A stretch of DNA of 7,245 nt from Firmicutes bacterium UBA1764 (GTDB lineage: Bacteria; Bacillota; Clostridia; Peptostreptococcales; Anaerovoracaceae). A program made the position numbers and the translations under genes. Every line of letters begins with the position of its first letter. Positions within the stretch are counted from its first letter, which is position 1. The DNA is taken from NCBI GenBank assembly GCA_002315535.1, contig DCHA01000053.1, positions 1-7,245 of the forward strand. The letters are read 5' to 3'. The notes beneath the pieces are model-generated. The model did not search any database, was not told the origin of the DNA, and was given only the letters and a program-made list of their open reading frames with translations. This document shows positions 1-5,486 of this stretch, piece by piece.

Positions 1-12
1 ATGTATTTGGTC

Positions 13-18
13 TATAAT
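13..18 (+). promoter_or_regulatory. -10 box of the ferredoxin promoter
   Basis: A perfect TATAAT lies 57 nt before the ferredoxin start codon. Transcription would begin near position 25, leaving a leader of about 50 nt. The matching -35 hexamer would fall outside the left edge of the window, so the promoter is only half visible. Confidence 0.55.
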
Positions 19-25
19 TATAGTG

Positions 26-37
26 TTCTTTAAAGAA
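26..37. promoter_or_regulatory. 12-bp palindrome at the predicted ferredoxin transcription start (possible operator)
   Basis: TTCTTTAAAGAA is a perfect 12-bp palindrome that begins about one base after the predicted start of transcription, a usual place for a repressor site. Its edges read TGTT (24-27) and AACAA (37-41), which resemble the half-sites of Rex operators (TTGTTAA-N4-TTAACAA). The spacing is one base longer than consensus and the inner bases do not match. Binding by the Rex encoded next door is inference only. Confidence 0.3.
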
Positions 38-51
38 ACAACAAATTTAAT

Positions 52-63
52 CTTAACGTTAAG
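52..63. promoter_or_regulatory. 12-bp palindrome overlapping the ferredoxin Shine-Dalgarno
   Basis: CTTAACGTTAAG is a perfect palindrome whose right end runs into the ribosome site AAGGAGG (61-67). With no loop it would make a poor RNA hairpin, so if it matters it is more likely a protein-binding site on DNA. It could also be chance in an AT-rich leader. Confidence 0.25.
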
Positions 64-75
64 GAGGAAATTATT

Positions 76-246
76 ATGGCATTTGTAATTGCAGATTCTT
101 GCATCGCTTGTGGTGCTTGCGCAGCTGATTGCCCAGTTGGAGCAATTTCTGAAGGAGACGGAAAGTACGTTATCGACGCTAATGCTTGCATCGATTGTGG
201 TGCTTGCGCTAATAACTGCCCAGTTGACGCTCCACAGCAGGCTTAA
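76..246 (+). CDS. 2[4Fe-4S] ferredoxin, clostridial type
   Basis: This 56-residue protein is a small cytoplasmic electron carrier with two [4Fe-4S] clusters. In anaerobes such ferredoxins link pyruvate oxidation, hydrogenases and other low-potential enzymes. Both cluster motifs are intact: C9-x2-C12-x2-C15-x3-C19-P and C38-x2-C41-x2-C44-x3-C48-P. As is usual for this fold, the last cysteine of each motif is expected to ligate the opposite cluster. The length matches the classic clostridial ferredoxin (about 55 residues). The ATG at 76 follows AAGGAGG by 8 nt. Codon use is narrow (mostly GCT, GTT, TGC), as expected of a very highly expressed gene. The two halves repeat at the DNA level with an 87-nt period. 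The gene appears to be a single-gene unit, with its own -10 box upstream and a strong terminator downstream. Confidence 0.96.
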   Translation: MAFVIADSCIACGACAADCPVGAISEGDGKYVIDANACIDCGACANNCPVDAPQQA

Positions 247-260
247 TTAAAAGCAAAAGA

Positions 261-296
261 AAGCAGTGAGTCATAAGACTCACTGCTTTTTATTTT
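261..296 (+). terminator. Intrinsic terminator after ferredoxin, probably bidirectional
   Basis: A perfect 12-bp stem (261-272 with 277-288) with an ATAA loop is followed by TTTTT, A, TTTT. It lies 14 nt past the ferredoxin stop and 10 nt from the rex stop on the other strand. For rex transcripts the downstream tract is less uniform (TTTCTTTTGC), but the same stem should also serve that direction. Confidence 0.92.
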
Positions 297-297
297 C

Positions 298-927
298 CTA
301 GTCATTTGCTATATAGTATGTCAGGGCTCTGAGGCTGTCTGACAGGTGGATGTTTTCAACCTTTACGCCTTCCATACCCTTGATATCAGTTACCGCAAAG
401 TTCCAAATACCCTTTACGCCGCCACGTTTAAGTCTATCGGCAATATCCTGGGCAAATTCTGCCGGAGCGGTTATTACGCCAATATCAACTCCGTTTTTCT
501 TAACATACTCTTCTATCCATTTATCATCAAGAACAGGAAGCCCACAGACAACTGATCCGATTTTGTCATGGCTGGTATCAAACATAGCAACTATATCAAA
601 CTGGGGTTCAAAAGTCTTTGTATAGTTAGCAATAGCCTCTCCAAGGCGGCCACAGCCGATAACTATAAGCTTGTACTTGTTCTTAAGTCCAAGTATACGA
701 TTTATTTCAGTCTTTAAATCGGTAATTGCATAACCATAGCCCTGCTGTCCGAAGCAGCCAAAATGGTTAAGATCCTGACGAATCTGTGATGCGGTAAATC
801 CGATTCTTTCTGAAAGCTCTGCACTTGATGTGCGCTCCAGGCCCTCAGCCTCCATTTCTTCAAGAGTTCTGAGATATCTTGGAAGTCTTCTGATTACGGC
901 GTTTGCTATTTTAGTTTCCTTGCTCAT
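298..927 (-). CDS. rex: Redox-sensing transcriptional repressor Rex
   Basis: Rex is a homodimeric DNA-binding protein that reads the NADH/NAD+ ratio. It represses fermentation and anaerobic energy genes and leaves DNA when NADH is high. The 209 residues match the family length. The N-terminal winged helix (about 1-80) holds the family signatures VIRRLPRYLR (11-20) and QIRQDLNHFG (48-57), the recognition helix. The Rossmann fold carries GCGRLG (91-96), followed by the acidic end of the second strand at D117. Near the C-terminus, IWNFAV (174-179) corresponds to the usual LNFAP segment, and the swapped dimer helix follows. The ATG at 927 is preceded by GAGGTG 4 nt upstream. The gene stands alone between a bidirectional terminator and a divergent promoter region. 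Rex-like half-sites in its own promoter suggest autoregulation (inference). Confidence 0.95.
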   Translation of the reverse strand: MSKETKIANAVIRRLPRYLRTLEEMEAEGLERTSSAELSERIGFTASQIRQDLNHFGCFGQQGYGYAITDLKTEINRILGLKNKYKLIVIGCGRLGEAIANYTKTFEPQFDIVAMFDTSHDKIGSVVCGLPVLDDKWIEEYVKKNGVDIGVITAPAEFAQDIADRLKRGGVKGIWNFAVTDIKGMEGVKVENIHLSDSLRALTYYIAND

Positions 928-960
928 ATTACACCTCTGATAACAATCAATTTTACCGAT

Positions 961-989
961 ATAATATCATTATATTGTTAATAAAACAA
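961..989 (-). promoter_or_regulatory. Candidate rex promoter with Rex-like half-sites
   Basis: Reading the minus strand, TTGTTT (989-984) and TATTAT (966-961) are separated by 17 nt. A second candidate -10, TATAAT, sits at 974-969. The -35 region lies inside TTGTTTTATTAACAA (989-975), an inverted repeat of TTGTT and AACAA with a 5-nt gap. One arm is a full Rex half-site (TTGTTAA on the plus strand, 975-981), but the second arm is 3 nt closer than in the known 18-bp operator. Another TAACAA half-site is at 941-946. Autorepression is plausible but unproven. Confidence 0.4.
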
Positions 990-998
990 CGGAATAAG

Positions 999-1052
999 AA
1001 AAATAACCCCATGCTTATTTAGAATAAGTACATCCGAACCATAGGGTTATTT
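999..1052 (-). terminator. Terminator-like hairpin upstream of rex (small RNA end or leader attenuator)
   Basis: The segments 1001-1013 and 1040-1052 form a 13-bp stem with one C-A mismatch (1010/1043); the outer 9 bp, AAATAACCC with GGGTTATTT, are perfect. A second 6-bp hairpin (CTTATT 1014-1019 with AATAAG 1023-1028) nests inside, leaving 1029-1039 unpaired. On the minus strand the stem runs directly into TTTTT (1003-999), giving it terminator polarity. No coding gene ends here on that strand. It must therefore stop a short transcript started just upstream, act in a long rex leader, or be a DNA cruciform or protein site. Confidence 0.5.
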
Positions 1053-1078
1053 AAACAAAGCGTAACATAACAGGCTCA

Positions 1079-1093
1079 ATTATATGATATAAT
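1079..1093. promoter_or_regulatory. Symmetric -10 element: ABC-F promoter and possible divergent promoter
   Basis: The 15-bp block ATTATATGATATAAT is a perfect palindrome around one central base, so a TATAAT is present on both strands (1088-1093 on plus, 1084-1079 on minus). On the plus strand it is an extended -10 (TGA-TATAAT, 1085-1093) with no good -35. It predicts a start near 1100, three bases before the ABC-F ATG. On the minus strand the start would be near 1072. The plus-strand assignment is the stronger one. Confidence 0.55.
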
Positions 1094-1102
1094 GCTTAAG
1101 TT

Positions 1103-2926
1103 ATGAGTTTAATTACCGCATCCAAAATTGATAAGTATTACGGAATAACCCCTATCATTGAAGGGGTGTCTTTTCATATCAATAAAGGAGACAAAATAGG
1201 AATTGTAGGCGCGAACGGCGCAGGGAAGTCCACTCTTCTCAAGATTCTTGTGGGAGAGATAAGCGCTGATGAGGGCGAAATCTACCTTGATAAGAACGCA
1301 TCCATAGGCTATCTGAAACAAATGGATCAATTCCCGGGCGGAGGGACAGTTCTTGAAGAAGTGCTTAAAAACAGTGAGCGCTTCCACCTTCCTGATGGTG
1401 CTAATCCCGAGAAATGGGCAAAGGGCATCTTAAATAGCCTCAGCTTCGGCGATGATTATCTGAGTAAGAATGTCGGATTACTTTCCGGAGGCGAAAGGAC
1501 AAGGCTTGCTCTGGCGGCCATGCTGCTTGAAAATCCGGACATTATGATCCTGGATGAGCCTACCAACCATTTGGATATTGGTTCACTCAAATGGCTTGAG
1601 CAATACCTGAAGAACTACAAGGGCACACTCATAGTTATTTCCCACGACCGATACTTCCTTGACAAGCTTGTTAAGAGAATTTTCGAAATAGAGAACCACA
1701 AGCTGACAGCCTATGAGGGCAATTACAGCCAGTACCTCGAGAAAAAACGTGTTAAATATGAACAGGACCTGAAGCACTACGAAAAGCAGCAGGAAGAAAT
1801 AAGACGCCAGGAAGACATGATTCGCATGATGAAGGGTCATAACACCGAGCATCTCGTAAAACGTGCGCAGTCAAGGGAAAAGCGTCTTGCCATGGTCGAT
1901 AGACTCGAGAAGCCGGAGCTGTTTAACTCTAAGATCAAGCTCAGCTTTAAAGAGTCTGTACAGACTGGAAACGATGTCCTCTTCGCAGAGGGACTCGCTA
2001 AAGCATATGGATCGCAAAAGCTGTTTTGCGATGTAAACCTTGATATTAAGCGCGGTGAGCGTATATGTATAGTCGGCGCAAACGGTATAGGAAAAACAAC
2101 CCTGCTTAAGATACTTCTTGGAAAAGAGCGCGCTGATGCCGGGCATTTCAGGCTCGGGCAGAATGTAATTCCGGGTTACTATGACCAGCAGCAGGAATTT
2201 TTGAACAAGGATAAGACCGTACTCGACGAGCTTCACTCGATGTATATCAAGTATGACCAGACAGAGCTGCGCGCCCTGCTGGGCAGATTCCTATTTATCG
2301 GCGAGGATGTATTTAAGACAGTAGGTCAGCTTTCCGGAGGCGAAAAAGCAAGGCTTGCCCTGCTTGAGCTCATGATGTCCGGAGCAAATCTTCTGATCAT
2401 GGACGAGCCTACTAACCACCTTGACATCAAAGCAATGGAGGTTATTGAAGACGCCCTGCTCTCATTCCCGGGAACACTGGTAATAGTCAGCCACGACAGA
2501 TATCTTCTTAAGAAGGTACCTACAAGCATTTTAGAGCTTAGCCAGAGCGGAATAACCACATACCTCGGCAACTATGATTACTATGAAGAAAAGTCATCCT
2601 CTGTAGGGTCAGCGAAGGCCTATATGAAGAGTCTGGGCAATTCTAATATGGAGGCTCAAACCAGCGAAAATGATGCCGGCCCAAGGCTTGGCTCAAAAGA
2701 GGCCAGAGAAGCGGATAAAGCAGCCGCAGCGGCTGAAAAAAAGGCTGCAAAGGCGCTTGAAAAGCTTGAGAAGGAAATCGCAGATGCGGAAAGCGAAGTC
2801 TCAAGTCTTGAAGCAGAGCTTTGCAGACCTGACATTTTCAGCAATCCAGCCAAATGCCAGGAAATCTCCGGCAAGATAGCAGAGTTAAAAGAATATATAG
2901 AGAAAAAATACGAAGAGCTGATGTAG
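1103..2926 (+). CDS. ABC-F family ATPase (YdiF-like, ribosome-associated)
   Basis: This 607-residue protein has two ATP-binding cassettes and no membrane segments, the plan of ABC-F proteins, which bind the ribosomal E site and act on stalled or resistant translation. The first cassette has Walker A GANGAGKST (36-44), signature LSGGE (127-131), Walker B with D151-E152 and switch H181. The second has GANGIGKTT (325-333), LSGGE (410-414), D434-E435 and H464. Between them lies the charged, helical linker (about 205-275), the tRNA-contacting segment, including HLVKRAQSREKRL (250-262). The first cassette lacks the arm insertion of EttA. The Ala/Lys/Glu-rich tail (530-607) should form a coiled coil. 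A place between rex and tsaD matches Bacillus ydiF, so a housekeeping role is likelier than antibiotic resistance (inference). The start at 1103 gives the family-typical N-terminus; it has no Shine-Dalgarno and lies 9 nt after TATAAT. Confidence 0.93.
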   Translation: MSLITASKIDKYYGITPIIEGVSFHINKGDKIGIVGANGAGKSTLLKILVGEISADEGEIYLDKNASIGYLKQMDQFPGGGTVLEEVLKNSERFHLPDGANPEKWAKGILNSLSFGDDYLSKNVGLLSGGERTRLALAAMLLENPDIMILDEPTNHLDIGSLKWLEQYLKNYKGTLIVISHDRYFLDKLVKRIFEIENHKLTAYEGNYSQYLEKKRVKYEQDLKHYEKQQEEIRRQEDMIRMMKGHNTEHLVKRAQSREKRLAMVDRLEKPELFNSKIKLSFKESVQTGNDVLFAEGLAKAYGSQKLFCDVNLDIKRGERICIVGANGIGKTTLLKILLGKERADAGHFRLGQNVIPGYYDQQQEFLNKDKTVLDELHSMYIKYDQTELRALLGRFLFIGEDVFKTVGQLSGGEKARLALLELMMSGANLLIMDEPTNHLDIKAMEVIEDALLSFPGTLVIVSHDRYLLKKVPTSILELSQSGITTYLGNYDYYEEKSSSVGSAKAYMKSLGNSNMEAQTSENDAGPRLGSKEAREADKAAAAAEKKAAKALEKLEKEIADAESEVSSLEAELCRPDIFSNPAKCQEISGKIAELKEYIEKKYEELM

Positions 2927-2940
2927 ATTGGCTCTTTTTT
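2913..2940 (+). terminator. Weak intrinsic terminator after the ABC-F gene
   Basis: AAGAGC (2913-2918) pairs with GCTCTT (2931-2936) across a 12-nt loop and is followed by a run of six T (2935-2940). The stem's left arm lies inside the last codons and the loop contains the TAG stop. The stem is only 6 bp, so termination may be partial and some transcripts could continue into acpP. Confidence 0.45.
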
Positions 2941-2967
2941 CGCGCCGGAAAATAGCACCATTATTGT

Positions 2968-2996
2968 TTTGAAGTAGTGAAATTCTATGGTATAAT
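2968..2996 (+). promoter_or_regulatory. acpP promoter
   Basis: An extended -10, TGG-TATAAT (2988-2996), has a candidate -35 at TTTGAA (2968-2973, 17-nt spacer) or TTGAAG (2969-2974, 16-nt spacer). Transcription would start near 3003, giving a leader of about 20 nt that consists mainly of the ribosome site. This lets acpP be expressed independently of the ABC-F gene. Confidence 0.6.
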
Positions 2997-3023
2997 AATT
3001 AGGTTAAAGGAGGTTGTGTATAT

Positions 3024-3251
3024 ATGATTTTCGAAAAAGTTAGAGATATCATAGCAGAACAGCTTGATGTAGATAAAGAAAGTATCACAGCTAGTACAGA
3101 TCTTATTAGAGATTTAGAGGCAGATTCCCTTGACGCCGTAGAAATTATTATGGCTATTGAAGATGAATTTGGAATTGAAATTCCGGATGAAAAGGCTGAG
3201 GAATTCCACGAAGTACAAAGCATCGTAGACTACATCGAAGCAAACGCATAG
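3024..3251 (+). CDS. acpP: Acyl carrier protein
   Basis: This 75-residue acidic protein carries growing acyl chains in type II fatty acid synthesis, as thioesters on a 4'-phosphopantetheine arm. The attachment serine is S35 in the hallmark DSLD motif (34-37), followed by the recognition helix and the conserved segment EDEFGIEIPDE (46-56). Length and sequence are those of a standard bacterial AcpP rather than a polyketide or D-alanyl carrier. The ATG at 3024 follows AAAGGAGG (3006-3013) by 10 nt, a strong site. The gene has its own promoter and a strong terminator, so it looks monocistronic. No fab genes are next to it, unlike the common fabG-acpP-fabF arrangement. Here it sits inside a translation-related cluster. 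Confidence 0.96.
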   Translation: MIFEKVRDIIAEQLDVDKESITASTDLIRDLEADSLDAVEIIMAIEDEFGIEIPDEKAEEFHEVQSIVDYIEANA

Positions 3252-3265
3252 GATACACAAAAACT

Positions 3266-3294
3266 AAACCGAGGCAAAAGCCTCGGTTTTTTTT
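3266..3294 (+). terminator. Intrinsic terminator shared by acpP and tsaD
   Basis: A 10-bp stem, AAACCGAGGC (3266-3275) with GCCTCGGTTT (3280-3289), has an AAAA loop and is followed by an unbroken T run to 3294. It ends acpP. On the minus strand the same stem immediately follows the tsaD stop (3293-3295) and leads into TTTAGTTTTTG, so it should work in both directions. Confidence 0.93.
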
Positions 3295-4336
3295 ATGCGT
3301 CAAGTTTTGAAAGTCCGCTTTCAATTGAAAGCCCCGGATACACGTCAAGGTGCAGATCGGATTTAAGTCCAAGCTTTGCCTTTTGATATGCGGCGCTTGC
3401 AACCATTGCTCCGTTATCGGTGCAAAGAATCGGGGATGGAATGTAAAGCTTTACTCCGGCCTTATCACATCTTGCCTTTAGTTTATCGCGAAGGAAGCTG
3501 TTGGATGCGACACCTCCGGCAACGGCAAGCTCGCTGCACTTAAGCATCTTAGCGGCATCCATAGTCTTGTCGATAATAACCTCCATTACCGCCTCTTGGA
3601 AGGATGCGGCAACATCGGCCCTGTTTACTTCCTTGCCCGCCTGCTCTTCCTTGTGCAGATAATTAATTACTGCAGTTTTTGTGCCGGAGAGTGAAAAGTC
3701 AAAGCTGTCCTTTTCAAGATATACTCTCTTAAATTCTATCGCAAATGGATTGCCCTCCTTTGCGAGCTTGTCAACCTTTGGGCCGCCCGGGTATCCGAGC
3801 CCGAGAACTCTTGCAACCTTGTCATAGGCCTCGCCTACCGCATCGTCTCTGGTGCAGCCTAGGATTCTGAACTCATTGTAGCCCTTTACCTCGATAAGAT
3901 GGGTGTGGCCTCCGGAAACAACAAGTGAAATGAACGGCGGCTTTAGCTCGGGATGCTCAATCAGATTAGCCATGATGTGAGACTGAATATGATGAACACC
4001 GATAAGTGGAATACCGCTTGCGGCGCAAACAGCCTTTGCGTATGCGGTTCCCATGAGTATAGCGCCTGCAAGGCCCGGGCCCGCGGTAACACCGATTTCG
4101 TCGACCTCGCTAAGGCTTACGCCTGCTTCTTCAAGCGCTTGGTCAAATACGAACGGAATATTGTGAAGATGGTGCCTGCTTGCAATCTCAGGAACAACGC
4201 CTCCGTATACTGTATGAATCTCTATCTGTGAACTGATTACATTGGAAAGAATATCCCTGCCATCGGCAAGAATCGCAATTGCAGTCTCATCGCAGCTGCT
4301 TTCTATTCCCATTGTAATATGTCTGTTGTCTTTCAT
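3293..4336 (-). CDS. tsaD: tRNA N6-adenosine threonylcarbamoyltransferase TsaD
   Basis: TsaD transfers the threonylcarbamoyl group from threonylcarbamoyl-AMP to A37 of tRNAs that read ANN codons, the last step of t6A synthesis, working with TsaB and TsaE. The 347 residues fit the family. ASKHA-fold marks are all present: MGIESSCDET (9-18), VVPEIASRHH (47-56), the metal pair H116-x3-H120, the glycine-rich SGGHTHL (141-147), FSLSGTKTA (214-222), AGGVASN (273-279) and the third metal ligand D307 in CTDNGAM. The ATG at 4336 overlaps the tsaB stop by one base (TAATG) and has its own AAAGGA 8 nt upstream inside tsaB, so translation is probably coupled. The gene ends in the terminator shared with acpP. 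No key residue is missing. Confidence 0.97.
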   Translation of the reverse strand: MKDNRHITMGIESSCDETAIAILADGRDILSNVISSQIEIHTVYGGVVPEIASRHHLHNIPFVFDQALEEAGVSLSEVDEIGVTAGPGLAGAILMGTAYAKAVCAASGIPLIGVHHIQSHIMANLIEHPELKPPFISLVVSGGHTHLIEVKGYNEFRILGCTRDDAVGEAYDKVARVLGLGYPGGPKVDKLAKEGNPFAIEFKRVYLEKDSFDFSLSGTKTAVINYLHKEEQAGKEVNRADVAASFQEAVMEVIIDKTMDAAKMLKCSELAVAGGVASNSFLRDKLKARCDKAGVKLYIPSPILCTDNGAMVASAAYQKAKLGLKSDLHLDVYPGLSIESGLSKLDA

Positions 4337-4989
4337 TATTCTAATCCTTTAAGCTTTCTTTCGGCCTCTGCCAGTCTCATGTATTCGGGCTCGGCACTGT
4401 AGCAGCTTTCTGTCTGGCCATTCTTAAACATTTCCTCTGCCAGAGCGAGAACCTGATCGGCCTCCTGTGCACCCTCTGCGGCTTTGTCTATAAGGCTACA
4501 GCCATCGCCAAAGTAGTGGACATCGCTCTCGGAAATATTGTTTTCGCGAATCAAAGCCTCGAGCATTTCTTTGAATTTTTCTATGTCATATGCCGCGCCG
4601 GGTATGAGCGGCTTTTTGTTCATGAAAGCTCCGGCATAGACCTGAGATCTTCTCGCATCAAAAATCGGAACCACAAGATCTGTTTCATTGATGCCTTTTC
4701 TGTACGCAAAGCTGTCAAGCGTGGGCACGCAAACAATGGGCTTGTCCCAAATCTGTGCAAGGCCCTTTGCGCTTGCCATTCCGATCCTGATGCCGGTAAA
4801 TGAGCCCGGGCCCCTGGACACCGCAATAGCATCAAGCTCCGGCCCGCTTTGGCCCGCCTTTGACAGAATCTCCATGCACATCGGAACTATTTCCTGAAGA
4901 TGCGAGTAGTCTGTGTCATTTTTAATTTTCTCTGCCCCAAGGGCGACTCCGGCAAAATGGCCGGTAGTTTCAATTGCTAGTATTTTCAT
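4336..4989 (-). CDS. tsaB: tRNA threonylcarbamoyladenosine biosynthesis protein TsaB
   Basis: TsaB is the non-catalytic partner that dimerises with TsaD and is needed for t6A formation. Family marks are MKILAIETTG (1-10), H30 in the SHLQEIVP segment, GPGSFTGIRIG (60-70) followed by the AKGLA helix, DARRSQVYAG in the middle, and the C-terminal PEYMR (201-205) before AEAER. The 217-residue length is usual. I chose the ATG at 4989 over an in-frame GTG at 4995. The ATG gives the family-typical N-terminus. In addition, a minus-strand TATAAT (5004-4999) ends only 9 nt before the ATG, which puts the GTG upstream of the predicted transcript start near 4992. There is no Shine-Dalgarno, so the message is probably leaderless. 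It forms a two-gene operon with tsaD and is divergent from tsaE. Confidence 0.95.
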   Translation of the reverse strand: MKILAIETTGHFAGVALGAEKIKNDTDYSHLQEIVPMCMEILSKAGQSGPELDAIAVSRGPGSFTGIRIGMASAKGLAQIWDKPIVCVPTLDSFAYRKGINETDLVVPIFDARRSQVYAGAFMNKKPLIPGAAYDIEKFKEMLEALIRENNISESDVHYFGDGCSLIDKAAEGAQEADQVLALAEEMFKNGQTESCYSAEPEYMRLAEAERKLKGLE

Positions 4990-4998
4990 ATCCACAAT

Positions 4999-5026
4999 AT
5001 TATATTTGATTTTATATATTATTCAA
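4999..5026 (-). promoter_or_regulatory. tsaB-tsaD promoter
   Basis: On the minus strand TTGAAT (5026-5021) and TATAAT (5004-4999) are separated by 16 nt. The predicted start near 4992 leaves only about three untranslated bases before the tsaB ATG. Its elements interleave with the divergent tsaE promoter, so the two may compete or be controlled together. Confidence 0.6.
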
Positions 5027-5032
5027 TTGGTA

Positions 5033-5041
5033 TGTTATAAT
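5033..5041 (+). promoter_or_regulatory. tsaE promoter, extended -10
   Basis: TGT-TATAAT is a perfect extended -10; no convincing -35 is seen at the right distance (TATATA at 5013-5018). The predicted start is near 5048, four bases before the tsaE ATG at 5052. The last two bases of the -10 and the next G spell an ATG (5040-5042) that cannot be the real start, because it lies upstream of the transcript start. Confidence 0.6.
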
Positions 5042-5051
5042 GTTTAACGTT

Positions 5052-5486
5052 ATGAAAAGCATTACATTACATTCAACTAAAGAGACCGAAGAATTCGGAA
5101 GTGCACTTGCAGGGGTGTTAGCCCCAAATACGGTTATCGCGCTTACAGGCGACTTGGGCGCCGGCAAGACAACTCTTACCAAATCCATAGCAAAAGGACT
5201 TGGCGTCACAGAAACGCTGACAAGTCCTACTTTTACTATTGTCTGCGAATACGAGTCCGGCAGACTTCCATTATATCATTTTGATGTGTACCGCGTCAGT
5301 GATGCGGATGAACTTTTTGAAATCGGTTTCGAAGATTATTTCACTAAGGGTGGTGTTTGCATCATCGAATGGGCCAATCTTCTCGAAGACGGCCTGCTGC
5401 CTGAAAACACTCTAAGCATTAGTCTGTCCTACGGCGAGGGCGAAGAAGAAAGGATTGTTAACCTATCTTCGGACCTTGATTGCTAG
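5052..5486 (+). CDS. tsaE: tRNA threonylcarbamoyladenosine biosynthesis ATPase TsaE
   Basis: TsaE is a P-loop ATPase that binds the TsaB-TsaD complex and drives its turnover in t6A synthesis. The 144 residues contain Walker A GDLGAGKTT (33-41), SPTF (58-61), the family signature HFDVYR (76-81) and IEW (105-107). I place the start at the ATG at 5052. A longer reading from 5040 adds four residues but begins inside the -10 box. From 5052 the sequence starts MKSITLHS, as expected, about 30 residues before the P-loop. No Shine-Dalgarno precedes it; the transcript is probably leaderless. It is transcribed away from tsaB-tsaD, whereas in many Firmicutes these genes share one operon. The last 29 bp overlap the end of the convergent 109-residue gene, and no clear terminator follows. 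Confidence 0.95.
   Translation: MKSITLHSTKETEEFGSALAGVLAPNTVIALTGDLGAGKTTLTKSIAKGLGVTETLTSPTFTIVCEYESGRLPLYHFDVYRVSDADELFEIGFEDYFTKGGVCIIEWANLLEDGLLPENTLSISLSYGEGEEERIVNLSSDLDC

Noticed and set aside
1109..2961. Several open frames on the minus strand opposite the ABC-F gene
   Set aside because: They are shadows of a strongly supported coding gene. They have no ribosome sites or recognisable domains, and their composition follows the complementary frame.
3953..4231. 92-codon open frame on the plus strand inside tsaD
   Set aside because: It is antisense to the highly conserved TsaD core, and nothing recognisable is encoded.
4516..4897. Open frames on both strands overlapping tsaB
   Set aside because: TsaB motifs explain this stretch; the alternative frames give no family resemblance.
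4987..4995. GTG at 4995 as the tsaB start
   Set aside because: It adds only two residues, lies upstream of the transcript start predicted from TATAAT at 5004-4999, and the ATG at 4989 gives the family-typical MKILAIETTG N-terminus.
5040..5051. ATG at 5040 as the tsaE start
   Set aside because: It is formed by the end of the -10 box and the base after it; a transcript from this promoter would begin after it. The ATG at 5052 fits the family better.
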